Positions 12,742 to 24,685 of a DNA stretch of 42,935 nt are shown piece by piece. A program made the translations under genes and the position numbers. The notes beneath the pieces were generated by a model. That model was not told where the DNA came from, did not search any database, and was given only the letters and a program-made list of their open reading frames with translations. The stretch is from positions 63,939-106,873 of the forward strand of contig MNCI01026473.1 of assembly GCA_015680685.1 (NCBI GenBank), written 5' to 3'. The DNA comes from Gnetum montanum. Taxonomy: Eukaryota > Streptophyta > Gnetopsida > Gnetales > Gnetaceae. Position 1 is the stretch's first letter. Each line of letters opens with the position of its first letter.

Positions 12742-12779
12742 AAATTATAACGATGTTGTAAAACAAAAACAAGAAAAGT
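11011..12779 (-). other. E4 untranslated tail
   Basis: It is homologous to E5 27873-30045 in the opposite orientation and to E3 positions 1-440. It includes the conserved GGGGAGGACCCACT block (11740-11760). A splice-acceptor-like TGTGTGTGCAG directly precedes an ATG at 11370, as in E5. The small reading frame after that ATG is broken by TAG in E4. No established protein family was recognised. Confidence 0.6.
12706..12734. repeat. (CA)n microsatellite
   Basis: About 14 CA units within the tail of E4. E5 has only a short GTGTGTGTG at the corresponding place (about 28293-28302), so the array expanded in E4. Confidence 0.9.
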
Positions 12780-12936
12780 TAAAGAAATGTGTAAAAAAAA
12801 AAATATGTAAGACAAAAACGTGTAAAACAAAAATGTGTAAACAAAAATGTGTAAAACAAAAACGTGTAAAAAAATGTGTAAAACNNNNNNNNNNNNNNNN
12901 NNNNNNNNNNNNNNNNNNNNNNNNNNNNNNNNNNNN
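12780..12936. repeat. GTGTAAAACAAAAA tandem repeat running into an assembly gap
   Basis: Units close to TGTGTAAAACAAAAA repeat from about 12787 to 12884, where the sequence becomes 52 N (12885-12936). E5 has only two or three such units (28195-28265). The gap probably hides more copies that the assembly could not resolve. Confidence 0.8.
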
Positions 12937-15900
12937 GACTAGCTGTCAACCATGGGGTGTCTACTACTGGTTGTGTGGTTGCTACATATAGGCATCTTTG
13001 TCTCACAGTATCAAGGGCACACCTGTTGCATGGAAGAGATGCTAAGCATTCCTCCATGTCATCACCCGATGAATCATTGTATGTGATGCATGGAACTTTC
13101 TTCTTCTCGATCTTTCTGTAAATGTTTTCCTTAGATATCTCTAAGGAAAGATCATGAATCCCTAAGCATGCATCTATTGTTCTTAGCCATGCCCTTCCCA
13201 CTATAATTGGGAAGTCCCCTTCGTTGTTGTTAACTTCTATCACTAGGAAATCGACTGGGTATGACCAATCACACACAGTGGTAACAATGTCCTCCATTAA
13301 TCCCAAGGGAATGGTGATGGACTAGTCAACCAACTCTAGTTGAATGTTGCTCTTCTTGAGTTGGGGTAGGTTCCAGGCTTGATACATTTCACATGAGATT
13401 AAGTTGACTCCAGAACCTGAGTCAAGAAGAGCCTTATGAGGTTCGTTCCCGACGACTTGGAGGTAGATTAAGAGACTTCCACAGATAGTTTCTTGGGAAG
13501 GTGGCCTACCTTGATCTAGTCAGTTACGGTATGTGTTAACATAACTATATGCGTGAAGCTCTGTTGTTGGACTGAAGGAAGCACCGAAGCCTTGTGTGTT
13601 GGAGGAGCGTACCTAGACTCAACCGCTTGTGATTGTGAGAGATTTTCTAGGCTTTTGGTTCTGAAGAAATGTCTTCTCTTTTTACAGTTGTCAGAACCAG
13701 CAGCGGGTTGGATGTTTACGGCTCTCGTAGCGCTGCGTTGCTGCAGTTGAGTGGGGAGTTCCCCTTGCATTGTTGGAGCAGGAGGTGTTATGGGAACTAT
13801 TGGTGGAAGAGGTGCAGACAGATTAGAAGGATGGTATGGGTATGAAGCATCTCCTGGAGGAGAAGGAGTCCTTCTAAAGTACTCCTAAAATTGGTAGTGA
13901 CATTGGGGAGTTGTATGACCCATGGAGTCACTTGGAGAAACTGGCAACTGCACGTAGTATCCATATGGGTCTGGCTACCGGTAAGGGTATTGATGTTTAG
14001 GCAGTGGCATCCCCCATGACTGTGGGTATTGCCATTGTTGATGTTGTCCAATGGGTTGTGGTGGAGTTCCACTTGGAAAGTACGTCAATGGTTGGTGGAA
14101 CTACCTTGGGTTACCTTGGGGATAAGGTAACCTTCGGGGTGTCTACCATTTGTTAAGTCTCGGGTTGAGTGCATACACCCCAGACTCTTGTAGATGTGAG
14201 ATGATTGGACAACATCCCTTAGGATGGTCATAGTGGCAAATCTCACATCCATCGTCATTTTCTGTGTTTGAATCCACAACCTCATCAAAGATAGTTATTT
14301 TCCCCTTACCCTTGTCATGTGCAGGGCCTGAATCTCTCTGCTTTGTCTTGTTCTTATCACTACTTTGTTCCTCCTTAGACTCCTCTACAATCTATAGGAT
14401 ACTTTCAATTTTATTGTCTAAGGAGCTCCATACTTCATCTACCTTAGCTGATACTTCTGTTGTTAGCTTTTGAAGTGGCAAGTTTTTTCTATTCACCAAC
14501 TCTTCAAGTGGTGACTCATCCTCTTCCTCGCAAAATCTCACTCCCTTCTTTCGAAGAGAGAGATCACAGTTATATTCTTCTGCACTTTCCCTTTTTTGTA
14601 GCTCCCCTTCTTCTTTGGCTACTCGTTCCAACAAGCGATGAATTTCATGAAATCTAAGTTCTGATAATCTCCCTTGGGCATAAGTCCCAAGGGTTCTCCT
14701 AGTTTCATACCTTAGCCCATCTACGATGTGGCAGAGTTGATCCCACTGTGCGTAACCATGGCCTAGGCAACAATGTAACAATGCATAGTAACAGTCCATG
14801 GTAGAATCCAAGGGTTCATGAGTACCTTGCTTCCACCCTTGGATCTGCTTACGTAAGTTAGACACTCTAGAGTACATTTGATATTTATCGTTGAAGAGTT
14901 CCAACATTGTACTCCACCTCCTAATGGTTTACGATTCTAAGGACCAGTACCAACTCTCTGCTTCCTTTATGAGTGTCCTAGAAAACAACTTCAGTTTCTG
15001 CCACTCGTTCTCTATGTTTTGCAAGACGCAAGCATTGTGGAATGCCTATAAATGATTTTGCGGATCTGCATTGTATCCCCCTTCGAAGCGTGGGATATTG
15101 TTCATATCTAAGTGCTTGATCCGACTATGTTTTAAATGCCTTATTGGTATTCTCACTGCCTCCGTTATAATTAGCATGCTTCGGGTGGCAAGTAGGGGTT
15201 CGTCATGATCATCTCTTTCATGACATCTATGATGTCTATGTTGTTCCCTACTTTCCCTTCATTCATGCCCTTGTCCTCTCTCTCAACTTTCTCGTCGAGG
15301 TCTCTCATTTTATCTACCTCTATCATCACCGTTATGCTCTCTATGACTATGCCCAGAGGTGGAAGGAGAGAGTGAATGATGTGAAGACGAGGAAGAAGAA
15401 GGAGAACCATCGCCATGATGATGTTTCTTACCTTCTCTTCTGTGGCTTCGGCCCCAATCGTGATGACGATTTGAGTGCCCATCCTTGTCATGTGTTGTTA
15501 TTCCCTCAATGAAAAACTGGTGTTCACAGGGATCAGAACTAGGGTTGTGTATTGTGGAGGGTAGGTTCTGATACCCCACCTTCTCACTATCGTTAGGAGG
15601 GGGAACATCTTTTGATCGAGAACTTATTATAAGTGGTTCACCATCTCCGATTTCACTTAGGACGTGCGGGACCTCTTTGCCCTTCAACAGTGTATGTTGG
15701 CTCTCCTGCCTTAAGTCCCTCATACGTTGTGTGGATGTGGGATTGTAATCCCTCATGTCAAAATATCTTATAGCGTACTCAGCATAGAGTTGAGTCATGC
15801 CAATTTGTGTCAAAGCATGGAGGAGCATGTTGGGGATTGCACGATCCAGAGGTAACACTATGTTACCTTGCAAGTCTCTCCAGCGCATCTATTCATCCTG

Positions 15901-16065
15901 ATGGAGGATAAAAGTAAAGTTAGGTATATACTCATCGGGATGAGTATATTCCATCCTATATTGTTGAGGAACTGGCAAATTTAGGTTATGTGTTTTAGAT
16001 TGCCAACTATTCTTTGTATGATCCCTAGGTGGTGTAATTCTCTTGTGAGAAGAAGAAGAAGACAT
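12937..16065 (-). pseudogene. gag-pro: Gag-protease of E4
   Basis: The reading starts at the ATG at 16065 (MSSSSSHKR...). 15888-15310 holds the N-terminal segment MRWRDLQGNIVLPLDRA...MTQLYAEY. 14907-14392 holds the Ty3-type Gag core (MLELFNDKYQ, RKQIQGWKQ, HIVDGLRYETRRTLGTYAQG, VAKEEGEL). A C-x2-C-x3-H-x4-C motif follows near 14210-14250. A retropepsin-like domain lies in about 13520-12937: the catalytic triad DSG is intact (LLDSGSGVNLIS, DSG at 13415-13423) and FPIIVGRAWL corresponds to the conserved ILG motif. Frameshifts and stops separate the parts, so the whole is a pseudogene. The gap at 12885-12936 lies just past the protease end. Confidence 0.87.
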
Positions 16066-16187
16066 TGTGTCTTATCGGTGTGCTATTTAACCGTTATGTA
16101 AATTTTTGTTTAATTAACCCTAAGGTTTGTTTAAGCTCCCAACGATGTGAATGATCTCTAATGTTCTACTTAGCACACAAACACTTA

Positions 16188-16206
16188 GTCCCCGGCAACG
16201 GCGCCA
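16188..16206 (-). promoter_or_regulatory. Primer binding site of E4 (tRNA-Asp type)
   Basis: On the minus strand it reads TGGCGCCGTTGCCGGGGAC, next to the 5' LTR end. This is complementary to the 3' end of plant tRNA-Asp (from established knowledge). The match is perfect here, while E5 and E2 carry changed versions. Confidence 0.9.
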
Positions 16207-17004
16207 AGATGAGTGTCGAGGTACCCCTACACTCAACCATACGAATACGAGCGTAGCATTTGCGATTCAGTCGAACTCCACAAACGAAGTGCCTACACGC
16301 CTCATGGAACACTTAAGGTTAATTATTCATTGTCATCCCAGACTTACTTGTAGTTGTCACGGTGTATGGTTAAGTAAGTCTGAGGTATATGATTTTTATG
16401 TCTTTTTGGTTTTATCTCCTATGCTAATAAGGTGAAGGGTGAAGAGACTAATTACTAACTTTAACTAACTAACTAAGTCTAAATTAACCTAGCGTCAACA
16501 TCCGTTCCCACTTACCATTCACACCCTGAACCAATGCAACTGTGGTTACCAAACTCTAGTCATTGCTGGGATCACCACGCGTAAAGCGGTCGTACTGAGG
16601 CACTTAACTAGGAGGGAAGGGTTGAGAGAGATTTAATTCCTAATAAAGCATGTGAATTATAAATAGTAAATAACAATAAATAAAAGTCCTATTTAGCCTA
16701 TTCCATGCACTACAATGTTTATCCAAGAACTTCATCTTTATTTTCGTACACAAATATGTGTTCAGGTACAATATCTGCTCGAATAAAGATTCGTTCACTT
16801 TGGAGCTCCTACTGCAGGCACATGGAAAATATTCAATCTCTGGAGAGGTAAAACTGCCAGAGATTTGCTAAGGGTCTAGATCTAGATGATAAAACAAGGG
16901 AGAGCCGCCTCTTATCTATAGATATGACGGCACACCATGATATTGTACGCAATATCACAGGGGACAAACCGATATCGCGGTGGCCGTGATATTGCGTCCC
17001 ATCA
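16207..17004 (-). repeat. 5' LTR of E4
   Basis: About 798 bp, ending CGTCCCATCA on plus, followed by the target duplication CCAGC. The U3 palindromes are partly decayed (ATATTGTACGCAATAT at about 16940). The TATA box has mutated (TATCTATAGATA). Confidence 0.9.
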
Positions 17005-17009
17005 CCAGC

Positions 17010-18106
17010 TGATGATTTTTGCAATCTATTGTAGATGACTCATTGACAGTCAATAATCTTGTAGCCATGACAGTGGAACTTGTTATTATTGCTACTCTTA
17101 TTGATGTTATTATTGTTCTTACTATTGTTGTTGTTGCTCCTATTGTGGCTTTTATTCTTGTTCTTATTCTTGCTCCTCACCATGGTCTTTCCTTTGTGGT
17201 GCTAGTTTGAACAACTCAGTGTATGAAGCATTTTGGACCCTCATGGGAACGTCATTAGTATATCCTAGGATTTTAGCTCGCTTGCATAGCTTCCTAATAA
17301 GGCAAGGGAATTGAAGTGTTGACTTCTCTGCCTTCTTTTTTTCAAATTGCCTTTGTATTTTCATAAAATAGAGTTATGTGAGGTTAGCATTATATTTGCA
17401 CATCAAAATCAAACTTCTGGTACTCACATAAGTAGATAATATGTTAAGTCCTTTTGTTAGGAATAGGTGATAAGTGCCAATTTTAAAGTAAATTCTCTTT
17501 TCCAAAGTTAGCTCATTATATCCTCTATTTTCTTTCTCATATGCTCGTTTAAGCCATAGTTTTTTGGTTTCAGGATCAAACTGGGTGGATAGAAGTGCTA
17601 ACCTTGTCCCTTTGTTGGGTATATTCAAAGCTTCTGCAATTGCCTTGATTGAGAATGAAACTGAGACTCCTTCAATGTTGATAGTAGTTTCCTCTTCTTT
17701 GTTGTGACAAAACTGATAAGTCTCTCTAAGGTACCATTCACCATTTTGTGATAAGATTGGCCATAGTAATGACACTTAGAGTCACATCCTTACTGCATCA
17801 AAAAACAAATTCCATAAATAGGCCAAAGTTCATCTCCACAATGACTGTGATTAGGGTGGGTCTTTCTTGGATGACGTGGAGGCAGTCCTGTGACAACATG
17901 AGGCATTGTCCTAGCACTGGTGGCTCCTCTACCTCTCCTTAGGATGCTTGTCCTGTAACAAAAGTGTCTTGATGAATGCTAAACGATTGGGCTTTTTTGT
18001 CCTTGTATTCTAGTTCTTGTCCTCCAATTCAACCTTTGCCTTGGCCTCTTGATCATTTGCTTACTCCATGTAAGGGTCCTCCTTGTGCTCCTCTCTTTGG
18101 GGCCAT
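17010..18106 (-). pseudogene. E2 ORF2, N-terminal piece with plant-transposon-like domain
   Basis: The ATG at 18106 (MAPKRGAQGG) follows ATTATAG, again AG directly before ATG as in E1. 17775-17374 and 17364-17164 read GETYQFCHNKEEETTI-like, GVSVSFSIKAIAEALNIPN, YFKIGTYHLFLTKGLN, then LQFPCLIRKLCKRA, parallel to the domain of E1 ORF2; the two frames are offset by one shift near 17370. After the domain, a glutamine-rich linker (17065-17180) contains at least eleven TAA/TAG codons among CAA/CAG codons, which suggests decay by C-to-T change. The reading reaches LSMSHLQ and is cut by E4 at 17005. Function unknown. Confidence 0.78.
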
Positions 18107-20480
18107 CTATAATAATTAAGGATTAAAAATTACTAAGGTATTCATACTTATGCTTAATAGTTTCATATCTTGCTCATACCCATAGTTTCATTAAGTTCTT
18201 AGTTTATCAGGATTGCAAAGTTGGAAACATTTTAAAAAGGTAACCCCATAGGTGTTAATCTATTTATAACCCTTCATAGTTATCTAACTTGTTCTTACAT
18301 ATGGCTCATACTGATGGTTATGGTTCCTTAAGAACATTATTTGAGTGTTTTGACATTAATATGACTAACTATTCGTTAAAAAATTTCAACTATCTCTTCA
18401 TACTTACCCTTAAAGTACCTTCAAGATGTTAGATTTTTTCAAAAAATTAGCTTAGGTTTTCCTCACTAGCACCCCACATGACAAAGGTGAACACTCCATG
18501 ATCAAATAGGTTCAAAAAGCATAAAAATCAAAGCAATATTGATCAAGTTATGGCTTGGGAAAGCTAGGAGGTTAGAGCTTGGATCATAAAAGAAAATTTG
18601 AAATATCTCCCTTGGCTCAAATGAAAAATGATGAAAAAGTTTCAAGTGTCCACAAATATATATAGGTTTTGTGGGACCCAATTTCAAGAATCCAATATCG
18701 GTGCAGACCTAATGTCAGAGCTCTAGAAATTTCATTTTTCATAAGGGTCTAATTGAAAAAATTGATTCTTTTGGATGTTTGGAAGGTTTTAAGGTTACTT
18801 TGAGGGTTTGGATGATGAACATATGCATATTTTTCTCAAAACTTCTTCATGAAAAGTTCATAAAGAAAGAATCTTAGGCTACGAAAGTTCATCAGATGGG
18901 TAAGAAGGGTAATGAATTCTTGTTTTTTAGAACAAATAGTGTAAATGATATGGAAAGTGTTTATTGAAGTTTGTTGATGCTTGAAAGGTTCAAGATGATG
19001 TGGAATTGCTTGGCAGGTATAAGATACAATAGTTATACAAGTGGGTCCTTCCCAAATCAGAGTCCAGCCCTTAATGCCTTTATATAACCATGCCTAGAAG
19101 TGTCCTTAGGCACTTAAGGAGTTAATCTAGTGCATACCTATTTAGCAAAACACACATGTTAGTACCACCAAATTGGGAAAACAACACTATGTTACACAAA
19201 ATCATAAATTATAACTATTCAAATAGTAAGATGGGATGGACTTAAAAGGGATTGCAGAAATCAAGATGTGAGGTGTCTTACCATAGGCATAATGAATTCT
19301 TATGTTTTATTAGTGGTTAAAGTAATCACTGGCCTTTTTATCCAAGATTCAAACCAAGTCCAAACTACATTCCAATGACATCGCATTGTTTCATCTCTTG
19401 GAATTACAACTGTAAGACTATCAATGTTACAAGGAGTATTGTCACTTGGCATATTGTCTAAGGGAGGAGTTTATTCATGGCACTTTATTTTTATTTTTAG
19501 ATTTATGAGAAGCCACCTACCTTTAGGCATGGGTAGCATGTCTTTCTAGTGAGACCCCAAAAATTTATTATGTGCTCTTTTATTTCAACCTTTTTAAGGT
19601 AGCACTTATTTTACTCTTACTTCCATTTTCATTAGGTCTACAAGGATATAATACAACCATAGCAACATGATAGAACTCACAACAGTAATCCAAAAAGAAT
19701 CCATAAATCTCCTTGATGTCACACCCTTTTCATTCCCACTTGGTTCTCCACTTTTTGGTCCAAGCATAATGAACACAAGTTTATTTTTAGTTGTATGATG
19801 GAAAAGAATATCATTATGGCCATGGTAAGATCCTTTTATTAATGGAATGGATGGATGAATGATGTGGGCTCACCATTCAAATAATCAATCCCTTAACTTG
19901 ATATCATAGAGAAATTTTCACCTTATTGGACTACATCTTGCCTTTATTTGTAATGTGTCTTATTAGTAATCAAAATTATTTACAAAGGGTTTGAAAAAAA
20001 AGTATAAAAGAAAGGAAAAAGATAGTATAAATTTTGAAAAGTATAAAGAATGAAAAATGTTAAAAGAATAGAAAATGTGAAAGAATGAAAAGATGTTAAA
20101 GAATGTCAAAAATTCAAAAAATGAAAAGTATCAAAGAATGAGAAAAAGTGAATAAGAATTGTAAAACAAAAATGGAAAAGCACTTATTAATTCTAGAATC
20201 AAAAGCATCTCCCCCATGAGTGAACTCATGGGCAAGTGTTCTAAAAATGCTCCCTAGATCTCCTAGATCACACACTCTAGGTGGTTTACTTACCATCTTT
20301 ATTGATTTAACTTTTTGATTATTATCCCATGTAATCTTGATGGTAGTTAATTTTTGATCATCTAAGTCCCTATTTTCTTTCCCTTTTTGTGTATGATTAT
20401 GACTTTTTAATTTTGTTGTTGGGTCCTTAGTTGGAGTCATCTTCTTGGAATGGGAGTTAATAAGTGAATTAGATCATTCC
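18107..20480 (-). other. E2 untranslated tail and leader
   Basis: No gene was seen. Read on minus, it is homologous to E1 2291-4201, including the segment about 19720-19790 (the E1 2625-2690 match), the GGACCCACT block (19040-19060) and the segment about 18440-18560 (E1 3790-3890). The reading frames in it (for example 18502-18687) are shadows. Confidence 0.62.
19985..20165. repeat. AAAGAATGAAAA-type tandem repeat
   Basis: Degenerate units of about 13-15 bp (variants of AAAGAATGAAAAGT) repeat over about 180 bp. It lies just after the protease end of E2, where E1, E4 and E5 carry other T/A-rich repeats. Confidence 0.7.
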
Positions 20481-23400
20481 ATGCATTGGTTGAACAATTT
20501 TTGGTTCTTAGTTAGTGGCCACGGGGTGTTTTTTGGTTTTGTGGCTCCTACACTCTCTTGTGTGCATACTTGTTCTTCACACTTGTTATGGATTGGTGTG
20601 GTGACTATGTTAACATTCTGAAGTGTCAGTCCACTATTGCACCCTTTACTTTCAACAGTAACGCATGGAATCTACTACATATGTATGGCTCCATGCATGT
20701 CTTATTTAGAGATCTCAACAAATAGATCCCTCATACTTAGCTTAGCATTGATTATGATAAGCCATGCTCTCCCCATGATAATTAGAAATTCCTTATCAAC
20801 ATCTTTCACATCAATTACCAAAAAATTTGCTAGATAAGATTTCCCATTGACAATGATCACTACATTGTCTATCTATCCTGAAGAAATGGCAAAAAACTAA
20901 TTTACAAAGTCCAACCTAATATTGCACTCTTTCAATGATGGTAGGTTCCATGCTTGATATGTTTCGTAAGAGATCAAATTTACCTCAGAACCTAAGTCTA
21001 ATAAAGCTTTACATGATAGATTTCCAATTACTCGTAGATAAATCAATGGAATTCTTGGATCAATTCTCTTCTTACGGAGTGTTCCTGTCTTAATTCAATT
21101 TATGATGATTTCAGTGAGCATGACAATCTGTATGTTTGGGTTGGATGATGATGAAAGCTTGTTAGTTGTAAGAGATTTTTTGGTAGGGGAAGTTGGTCTT
21201 AATGAAGCTCTAATTCTACTAGCTTTTTTAGGACTTGTCCTAAAGAAAGGATGTTTCTTTGTTTGGTCCTTAGTGTTGTTGGTAGGATTCTCTATCTGAA
21301 TGTTCACTACACGATAATTCCCTTTGCATTGTAGGTGGTGGTGGCATTGGTGGCAAAGAATTTGTATGTTGATTTGAAAAATTAGCTACTTATGGATGCA
21401 CATACAATTCTGAGTTGGTCCTTGGTGGCATCAGTTGGTGGTATTCTAACAAATAGTATTATGGAGTCTGGATAATTGCATTCATTGATGAGATTGGACA
21501 TAGTACCCATAAAGATCAAGTTGTTGATATGGACACTATTGCCTTAGCAATGGCACTACCCATGTATGCAGTTGTTGCCATTGTTGTTAATATTGCTCCT
21601 GTGGTTGAGGGTAGGCTCCACTTGGGTAATAGGTTGGCTAGAAAGGTTGCTTGATATTACCTTGAGAATAAGGAAGTCTTTTGTGTCCCTAATTTTTAAC
21701 AAAGCTTGGATTGAGTGCATATACCCCAGATCCTTACAAGTGGGCCATAACAAGACAACATCCCTTAAGATGTTCATACTGGCACATCCTGCATCCTTCC
21801 TCTTCCTTTGAACTAGAGTCAGTGTACCTTTCAACGGTAGCAACTTTTTCTTTCTGTTTATAACTTTCTCGTTCATGATCTCTTTTCTTCTTCTTTTCCT
21901 TGCCCCAGTTGAGTGCTTGTTCAGTCTTTTCTTCAACAATCTTTAGGGTTGTAGCAATCTTTTCATCCATTGAATCCCAAACTTTCTCTACCTTAACTAC
22001 TATATCATTGACTGATTTTTGGATAGGTAGAGTCTTTTGTTGAATAACATTGTCCAAGGTTTCATCCTCTTGCTTGTCACATATTCACACATCTCTTTTT
22101 TGGATTAATGAATCTCTATTGTACTCTTCAGCTAATACCCTTTTTCTTAGTTCACTTTCCTTCTTTGCCACTTGATTGATTAGTCTTTGAATGCGATGGG
22201 TGGTCATTTCTGATAACCAGCCTTGGGTGTACACCCCGAGGGTCTCTCTAGTTTTGCTTCGCAACCCATCTACAATGTGTCTGAGTTGTTCCTTTGGTGA
22301 AAATCCATGGCCTAGGCACCTATGTAGCAGTGAATGGTATCTGCCCATTACTGCATCAAAGATCTTATGAGTCCCTTGCTTCCATCCCTAGATTTTTTTT
22401 CTTAAATTTGACACCCATGAATAGGTTTGGTACTTATCATTAAAGATTTCGAGCATGGTACTCCAACATCTGGTGGATTTAGGTTCTAGTGACCTATACC
22501 AACTTTCCACTTCCTTCACAAGTGTTCTTAGAAATAGATTTAACTTTTACCAATCACTCTCTATGTTTTAGAAAGCACATGCATCATGGAAAGCTTGAAG
22601 GTGATGTTGTGGATTAGCATTGTATCCACCTTCAAATCTTGGCATATTGTTCATGTCTAGCCATTTGACTTAGCTATCCCTCACGTGCGTGGTTGGTATG
22701 TAGACAACTTCATGGATATTTATCATGCTTCAGGTTGTCATAAGGGGTTTATCATCATGGCCAAGTTTGTATGCTCTATTGTAGCGGTGACCCCTTTTGT
22801 GCTCATACCTCTCTTGATCCTCTCTTCTATCCCTTTGTCTCCTTTATTCATGTTCTTCATCTTCCGTATCAGAGTGTTGTGAATATTGGTCATGATGACC
22901 ATGAGTCCTTTCTTCCCTATCATAGTCCTGATACTTGTGTTGTCTCCTGTCAGAGTCCTCTGACAATCATGATGAGCTAGATGAAGTAGCAACAGAATGA
23001 TGCTGACTTAGTCTCCTTTCATGACTCTTGCATGCTTCTTTGTAGGATTTGGAAGGAACTCTTGGCTTTGAGTCCTGCTTATACCATGAGTCAGTGGCCT
23101 CCCCCTTATGTGTATCTACTATAGTGGAATGAAGTTGGGCTTTGATAGGTTCTTCAAGTCTAATGATAGGCATTTTTGAAGGCTCCTCATGGTTTTGGTG
23201 GAGTTGCTCTGAAATGAATGCATCTCCATCAAGTTCTTCCAAGACAACAAAAGTGTTGGCTTGCTTTCCTTTGTTATGTACGTGTTTGATCTCCATGGTA
23301 GCATCTCTCCTCATCTGCTACTTTATGGGTTCATAGAATCTTATCATGTGCTGAGTCACATAATACCCTTCCTGGATTTGGTCCAAATGCATACCCCTTA

Positions 23401-23644
23401 GAGTAGTTTGGAGCATGTTAAGTGTTGCACATTCTGGCAGTAGGACTATGTTGTCTTGCATGTCTCTCCACCTCATTTGATTGTCTTGATGGAAGATGAA
23501 AGTGAAGTCTAGATGGTAAGGATTGGTGTGAACATAAGTGATTCTTATCTACATTGGCATCCCTCATTCTTCTTCATCAATAAGTCTGTCACTACTTCTT
23601 CTTGTCTCCTTGGCATGTGCTGGTTGATCTTTGTTTGAAGTCAT
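20481..23644 (-). pseudogene. gag-pro: Gag-protease of E2
   Basis: The start is inferred at the ATG at 23644 (MTSNKDQPAHAK). The Gag core lies in 22500-22085 (WYWSLEPKST-like, then MGRYHSLLHRCLGHGF, HIVDGLRSKTRETLGVYTQG, VAKKESEL). The motif CRMCQYEHLKGCC (C-x2-C-x3-H-x4-C) is near 21760-21800. The protease lies in about 20640-21080: the catalytic site has changed from DSG to DLG (LLDLGSEVNLIS, 20990-20998) and the ILG-like strand reads FLIIMGRAWL. Multiple frameshifts. E5 inserted 52 bases upstream of the gag ATG. Confidence 0.82.
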
Positions 23645-23695
23645 ATTTTATAGTTTTAGACGTTATGTGTTTAAGTGTGCTTTTCTTATGGTTGT

Positions 23696-24540
23696 TGATG
23701 GGACGCGATATCACATGGGCTGCGATATCGCACCCCTTGCGATATCGCGTACACAATATCGCATCTTCCCCTGCAATATCACATACGCAATATCGCAGTG
23801 CATCATCAAATCTATAAATAAGAGGCGGCTCTCCCTTGTTTCTCAAGTTTAGGCCTAGACCGTAGCGAAACTCTGGCAGTTTTACCTCTCTAGAGATAAA
23901 ATAATTTCCATGTGCCCGCAGTAGGAGCTCCAAAGTAAACGGATCTTTATTCGAGCAAATATTGTACTTGAAGACAAGTTTGTGTACGAAAATAAAGACG
24001 AACTTCTTTGATAAACCTTGTAGTACATGGACTAAGCTAAATAGGACTTTATTTATTGTTATTTATTGTTAATGTTTAAATGTTTTATTAGTTCATTAAA
24101 TCTCTCTCAACCCTTCTCTCCAAGTTAAGTGCATTCAGTACGACCGCTTTGAGCACGTGCGTTACGCTTGGTAATCCCAACAACGAATAGCGTTTGGTAA
24201 GCCCAAAGGTTGCATTGGTTCAGGGTGTGAATAGTAAGTGGGAACGGATGCTGATGCTAGGTTAATTAAGACTTAGTTAGTTAAAGTTAGTTAATTAGTC
24301 TCTTCACCCTTTACCTCATTAGCATAGGAGATAAAATAGAAAAGATATAAAAATCATATACCTCAGACTTACTTAACCATACAACCGTAACAAATACAAG
24401 TAAGTCTGGGAAGACAACAGACAATTAACCTTAAGTGTTCCATAAGGCGTGTAGGCACTTAGTCTATGGAGTTCGACCGGATCACGCGTGTAAGGCTTGT
24501 ATTCGTATGGTTGAGTGTAGGGGTAAATCGCCACTTATCA
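23696..24540 (+). repeat. 5' LTR of E5
   Basis: 845 bp, TGATGGG to CTTATCA. The U3 palindrome array lies at 23703-23795, TATAAATAAGAGG at about 23813 and AATAAAG at about 23990. The array is longer than in the 3' LTR (30046-30823), so it changes by slippage or recombination. Outside U3 the pair differs at scattered sites, mainly transitions. Confidence 0.92.
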
Positions 24541-24541
24541 T

Positions 24542-24560
24542 TGGCGCCATTGTCGGGGAC
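24542..24560 (+). promoter_or_regulatory. Primer binding site of E5 (tRNA-Asp type)
   Basis: TGGCGCCATTGTCGGGGAC begins one base after the LTR. It differs from the E4 site by two C-to-T/G-to-A-type changes. Confidence 0.88.
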
Positions 24561-24685
24561 TAAGTTGTTTGTGCGCTAAGTAGAACATAGGAAATTATCC
24601 ACATCATTGGGAGCTTAAACGAACCCTTAGGGTTAATTAAATGAAAAATTATATAATGGTTAATCAGCACATCGAATAAGAAACA

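Larger units (their letters stand above)
10240..17004 (-). mobile_element. E4: complete gag-pro LTR retrotransposon without RT
   Basis: 6765 bp, bounded by the perfect duplication CCAGC (10235-10239 and 17005-17009). On minus: 5' LTR (16207-17004), tRNA-Asp-type primer site (16188-16206), gag-pro (about 12937-16065), T-rich repeat with an assembly gap (12780-12936), a non-coding tail (11011-12780) and 3' LTR (10240-11010). The tail has no ORF2. It is closely related to E5. It inserted into E2 ORF2 at the linker/coiled-coil boundary. Confidence 0.92.

Noticed and set aside
20637-20837. Plus-strand frame over the E2 protease
   Set aside because: Antisense shadow; the minus strand carries the retropepsin-like FLIIMGRAWL segment.
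23592-23933. Minus-strand 113-residue frame with RYRKGCDIAAHV
   Set aside because: It crosses the E5 LTR boundary and the palindrome array; it is antisense to the LTR.
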